From: Himantopus leucocephalus
Lineage: Eukaryota > Chordata > Aves > Charadriiformes > Recurvirostridae
Direction: 5' to 3'
NCBI GenBank assembly: GCA_003993805.1
Contig: RSEF01000001.1
Span: forward strand, 153,420,962-153,484,961
Length of the DNA stretch: 64,000 bases
Shown: one piece after another, positions 60,951 through 64,000 of the stretch
How the letters are laid out: each line of letters opens with the position of its first letter
How positions within the stretch are numbered: the first letter of the stretch is position 1
Notes under the pieces: model-generated
The model's input: the letters and a program-made list of their open reading frames with translations, nothing else
Databases searched by the model: none
What the model was told of the DNA's origin: nothing
Program-made: the position numbers and the translations under genes

Positions 60951-61110
60951 TCTCAAGGCACTTAATCGTTAATTATGCCGAATATTAATTATAACCATTT
61001 TACATTTGAATAAACTGAGGCATGGTGCCTTGCCTATGGTCACACAGCAAGTGGGGATAAAAGTTGGGAAAAAAGTCTATCATCTCACTAGCCATTAAAT
61101 ATGCTTCCTG
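60951..61110 (+). mobile_element. MIR-type SINE, core well preserved
   Basis: CTCAAGGCACTTAATCGTTAA, then ATAACCATTTTACATTTGAA, TAAACTGAGGCATGGTGCC and TTGCCTATGGTCACACAGCAA reproduce the MIR core with few changes. A weaker GTCTATCATCTCACTAGCC tail follows. This is the clearest MIR copy in the window. Its relative preservation compared with its neighbours is notable. Confidence 0.8.
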
Positions 61111-61489
61111 TCGCTATTGTCTTAGGCTTTGCTACCCCACTACATTATTAAACTTAATTTCTGAGGGAAACAAGTTTTATGTGACCACACTGTCTACCTA
61201 TGTGTTAGCTATAATAAAAGTATTATAAATTATATATGTAAATTAATATGGCTGTAGTAATAATGCATTTAAAATACTTCTACCTTAGAAATAGATTGGG
61301 TTTTTTTCTCTTACTGACAAGGGCAAACAAATTTGAAAAGATAGAGATCTCACAGTTACTGAGGGAGGGATTTACCTCACCAGCTGTAGACATCTTTAGT
61401 GCTGGTGTCTGCATCTGAATCTGTCACTATACACTCTCTTTAAGGTCAGTGACAAGAAATAGGCCCATGTAGAGTGCAATTCTGCAGTA
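61111..61489. other. No gene recognised
   Basis: AT-rich spacer between the MIR and the CR1 pair. Confidence 0.5.
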
Positions 61490-61800
61490 TCTGAAGGGCA
61501 CCTACAAGAAAGCTGGAGAGGGCGTGTAAGGATAGGATGAGGGGTAATGGCTTCAAACTGGAAGGGGGTAGATTTAGATTAGATATCAGGAAGAAATTTT
61601 TCACTCTGAGGGTGGTGAGGCACTGGAACAGGTTGCCCAGAGAAGCTGTAGATGCCCCATCCCTAGAAGTGTTCAACGCCAAGTTGTATGGGGCTTTGAG
61701 CAACCTGGTCTAGTGGGAGGTGTCCCTGCCCATGGCAGGGAGGTTGGAACTAGATGATTTTTAAGGTCCCTTCCAACCTAAACCATTCTATGGTTCTCTG
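61490..61800 (+). mobile_element. CR1 LINE 3' end, relatively young
   Basis: Typical avian CR1 terminal sequence in sense: TTTAGATTAGATATCAGGAA, CACTGGAACAGGTTGCCCAG, GATGCCCCATCCCTAGAAGT, GGGGCTTTGAGCAACCTGG, CCCTGCCCATGGCAGGGAGG, AACTAGATGATTTTTAAGG and TCCCTTCCAACC, ending in the characteristic ATTCTATG-type octamer unit. It is 5'-truncated to about 310 bases, as is usual, and much less diverged than the other CR1 pieces here. Confidence 0.95.
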
Positions 61801-61908
61801 AACTCACCTCACCCTGGAGTTGGTGCTTACATTTGCCAGATGTGCCCCCACCACGAGCACCTGTTTGCTGGTTCTTGGAGCAGACCAGAGTAGTTGGTTC
61901 AGAAGCAA

Positions 61909-62055
61909 GCAGAAACACAGAGTCCTACAAGTTGGAAAAGCCCTCTGGGGGTCATCTGGTTCAACTTCCAGCTCAAAGCACTGCCAGCTTAGGTAAGGTT
62001 GCTCAGGGCCTCATCTATTCAGTCGATTTCTAAATAGCTACAAGGATGTCTTTGA
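61909..62055 (-). mobile_element. CR1 LINE 3' end, antisense
   Basis: Plus strand AAACACAGAGTCCTACAAGT, TTGGAAAAGCCCTCTGGGG, TCATCTGGTTCAACTTCCAG, TAGGTAAGGTTGCTCAGGGC and a CTACAAGGATG block are the reverse of a CR1 3' terminus. Its 3' end (61909) faces the 3' end of the sense CR1 at 61800 with about 110 bases between them. It is more diverged than its neighbour. Confidence 0.75.
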
Positions 62056-63324
62056 GGATACAGCTAAAGGTAGATGCAATGATCCCCACTGTGAATTGCA
62101 ATGGTCCTCAAAAGAGGCAGCCTGACAGAGAATGGAGATCCAAGTTAGTGTTGTAACAAAACCGAGATGACCAGGTGAGCTAAACCAATTTATTGAACAC
62201 AGAATGGGATTCAGTCAATGAAATAGGTGTTATTGAGAATCTGTATCTGCTGAAAGCTACAGGTGTCCTCATCTTGCATCATATCTGCCAATCTGTGCAG
62301 GTATCTTTGATATTCTTAAGGCATCTCAAATGACGTGGGATGCCTATTGCTTATGTAACAGGATGCTGCCCAGATTGTAGCAGCTCAATATTCACACACG
62401 TGAACACTGAAGTCACCAGTGCAGGTGTCTACGTGTGATCTGGGTGGCTAATCTCCCATTATCGTTAATGGACATCAAACTACCCAACAGACCCTGGAGG
62501 GATGTTTCACTCTGCCTAAAATAGGCTAGCACCTTTCAACAGCTGAATAACTTCCCAGATTTATTAATATGTACTAAGTCTAATGCCAGCGCTTGAACCT
62601 GGAACTAAATCCCTGTCATCTTGAGCTCCCAAACTCACCAAGCTGCCAGAATACATACTATGATTGTATTTTCATGGGATACATAGTCCATGATTCTTAG
62701 GAAGCATGTTGTGAAGTAGGTCAGTAAATGCTGGTGCTAAGTGTTTACAACTGATTAAGGTGACAAGTACATTAAATATTATGATCTAGTAAAGACAACT
62801 GCAAGAGAATGTGGGACATCGGCTTCAAAGCATCTGCTAAAATTGGATGTGTTTGGATGCAGGCATAGCTCCAATATTACTACCATTGTCACTGCAAAAC
62901 TAGCTAAGGATCCTGATTAAGAAGTAAAATACCTATTTTATATGTTTTCATTTATAAACCAGGAGCAAGGGTAAAGAAAGTGTCTTTGTAAACATTTGTT
63001 AATTTTGTGATTTTGAAAAGATGAAGCCAGCAGTCATTCAAATGCTGGTCCCTTTTCCTCCTAGCTTCAGTTTTGATCCATCGATACCATCACTTTTTCC
63101 TCTAACTTCAGCTTCTGCTGGTTTTAAGGGCAAAGTTATACCTTGTTCATAATTTGGAAACCGTATTGCCTACATGATGCAATCTCTCTAGGAATGAGTT
63201 TACAAAATATTTAAGAGCCTTCTTAGCTTGAACTACAGTTTATAGAGGTGTCACTGTGATTCAGCACATGATTCACATGCTGCTGGGAGCAGCATACCAG
63301 TGGTTCTGGGTAAAAGTGTAAACA
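62056..63324. other. No gene recognised; possible old repeat
   Basis: 62130-62560 has the feel of a dispersed repeat (blocks such as GCAGGTGTCTACGTGTGATC and CATCAAACTACCCAACAGAC), but I cannot name a family. The rest is AT-rich DNA up to the gap. Confidence 0.35.
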
Positions 63325-63424
63325 NNNNNNNNNNNNNNNNNNNNNNNNNNNNNNNNNNNNNNNNNNNNNNNNNNNNNNNNNNNNNNNNNNNNNNNNNNNN
63401 NNNNNNNNNNNNNNNNNNNNNNNN
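63325..63424. other. Assembly gap (100 N)
   Basis: Exactly 100 N, a placeholder. It lies next to a CR1 segment, where repeat collapse commonly breaks assemblies. Confidence 0.98.
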
Positions 63425-63459
63425 AGAGGCCTAGCTAAGAAGCAAAGTTACTGAACAAA

Positions 63460-64000
63460 ATTGGTCACATCCCCAATGAGTGTCTCCTTGTTGATGAGTA
63501 TGAGGTCCAGCAGAGCACCTTTCCTTGTTGGCTTCTCTGTCACTTAGGTCAGGAAGTTGTAATAGATGCCCTCCAGGAACTTGTTGGATTGCTTATGCCG
63601 TACTGTTATTCCTCCCTCAGGTATTAGGGTGGTTGAATGAAGCCCATGAAGCCCAGAGCCTATGAACCTGAGGCTACTTCTGGCTGCCTATAGAGGGCCA
63701 CGTACACTTGTTCTTCCTGGTCAGGCAACCTGCAGTAGATACCCACTGCAATGTTACCCTTACCTGTCTTCTCTCTACTGCTTACCCATAAGGTCTCAGT
63801 TGGCTCATTATCTATCACCAGCCAGAGCTCCATGCATTCCAGCTGTTCTCTCACATAAAAGACAACTCTCCTTCTTCATCTTCCTGGTCTGTCTTTCCCA
63901 TGAAGCCTGTATCCCTCCATTGCAACCCTCCAGTCATGTGAACCATCCCACCACATCTCCATGATCCCAACACCACCATAGCCCTGCAACTATTCTATAA
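63460..64000 (-). mobile_element. CR1 LINE ORF2, endonuclease segment (cut by window edge)
   Basis: Read on the minus strand this encodes the middle and C-terminal part of the CR1 apurinic/apyrimidinic endonuclease, which nicks target DNA for reverse transcription. The frame at 63660-63854 shows REQLECMELWL, ETLWVSSREKTGKGN and YCRLPDQEEQVYVAL, against the family forms REWIECEEL, ESLWVRIRD and YYRPPDQ.EPVDEA. Downstream in sense, the plus-strand word GTTGATGAGTATGAGGTCCAG reverses to the LD-LILIN stretch at the end of the domain. Stops and frameshifts show that it is inactive. The 5' part continues past 64000. The gap at 63325-63424 lies where the reverse transcriptase would follow. Confidence 0.85.

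Noticed and set aside
62130..62560. Named LTR or SINE
   Set aside because: It feels repetitive, but no family landmarks could be placed in order.
1..64000. CRISPR arrays, operons or bacterial mobile systems
   Set aside because: There are no regularly spaced repeats and no dense coding. The repeat content is that of a bird nuclear genome.

Overview
This window looks like vertebrate, almost certainly bird, nuclear DNA that is intergenic or deep-intronic. Four things support that: several CR1 LINE fragments, including one with the typical avian CR1 3' end (61490-61800); a solo LTR of a type familiar from avian endogenous retroviruses (42385-42865); old MIR-type SINE remnants shared by amniotes; and low, AT-rich base composition with no compact coding. 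Assembly gaps of exactly 100 N (724-823, 63325-63424) and four single Ns mark it as a draft scaffold. I found no protein-coding gene, no exon I could defend and no rRNA, tRNA or CRISPR. The longest open frames are about 150 codons, overlap on both strands, and either have no recognisable product or lie inside CR1.

Layout. 1-2,850: two CpG-enriched patches (480-980, spanning a gap, and 1600-1790) and AT-rich flanks. 2,837-3,752: two diverged copies of an unclassified repeat. 7,400-9,330 and 12,640-13,560: AT-rich blocks dense in homeodomain-type cores, the best candidates for conserved non-coding enhancers, with a MIR SINE between them at 10.2 kb. 15-16.4 kb: a suspicious 43-bp duplication beside an N, then two ancient CR1 pieces in opposite orientation. 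16.4-31.5 kb: mostly featureless, with a G-quadruplex motif, simple repeats, a CpG patch and a MIR-like piece. 31.6-33.3 kb: a long ancient CR1 with an internal deletion. 39.2-42.9 kb: short inverted repeats, a MIR-like piece, two separate old CR1 reverse-transcriptase fragments and the solo LTR. 47.3-49.4 kb: a CR1 with endonuclease and 3' UTR but no reverse transcriptase, a (TTCCC)n tract and a small CR1 endonuclease remnant. 51.3-51.5 kb: a 236-bp foldback element, the most unusual structure here. 54.4-54.9 kb: another enhancer-like block. 59.7-64 kb: a dense cluster of CR1 and MIR pieces, ending inside a CR1 endonuclease segment cut by the window edge.

The genes do not work together because none is visible. 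The content is repeat fossils of several ages plus a few blocks that may be cis-regulatory. I saw no convincing new multi-gene system. All repeat assignments rest on recognising family sequence by eye; a RepeatMasker run and a multi-species alignment would settle nearly everything here.
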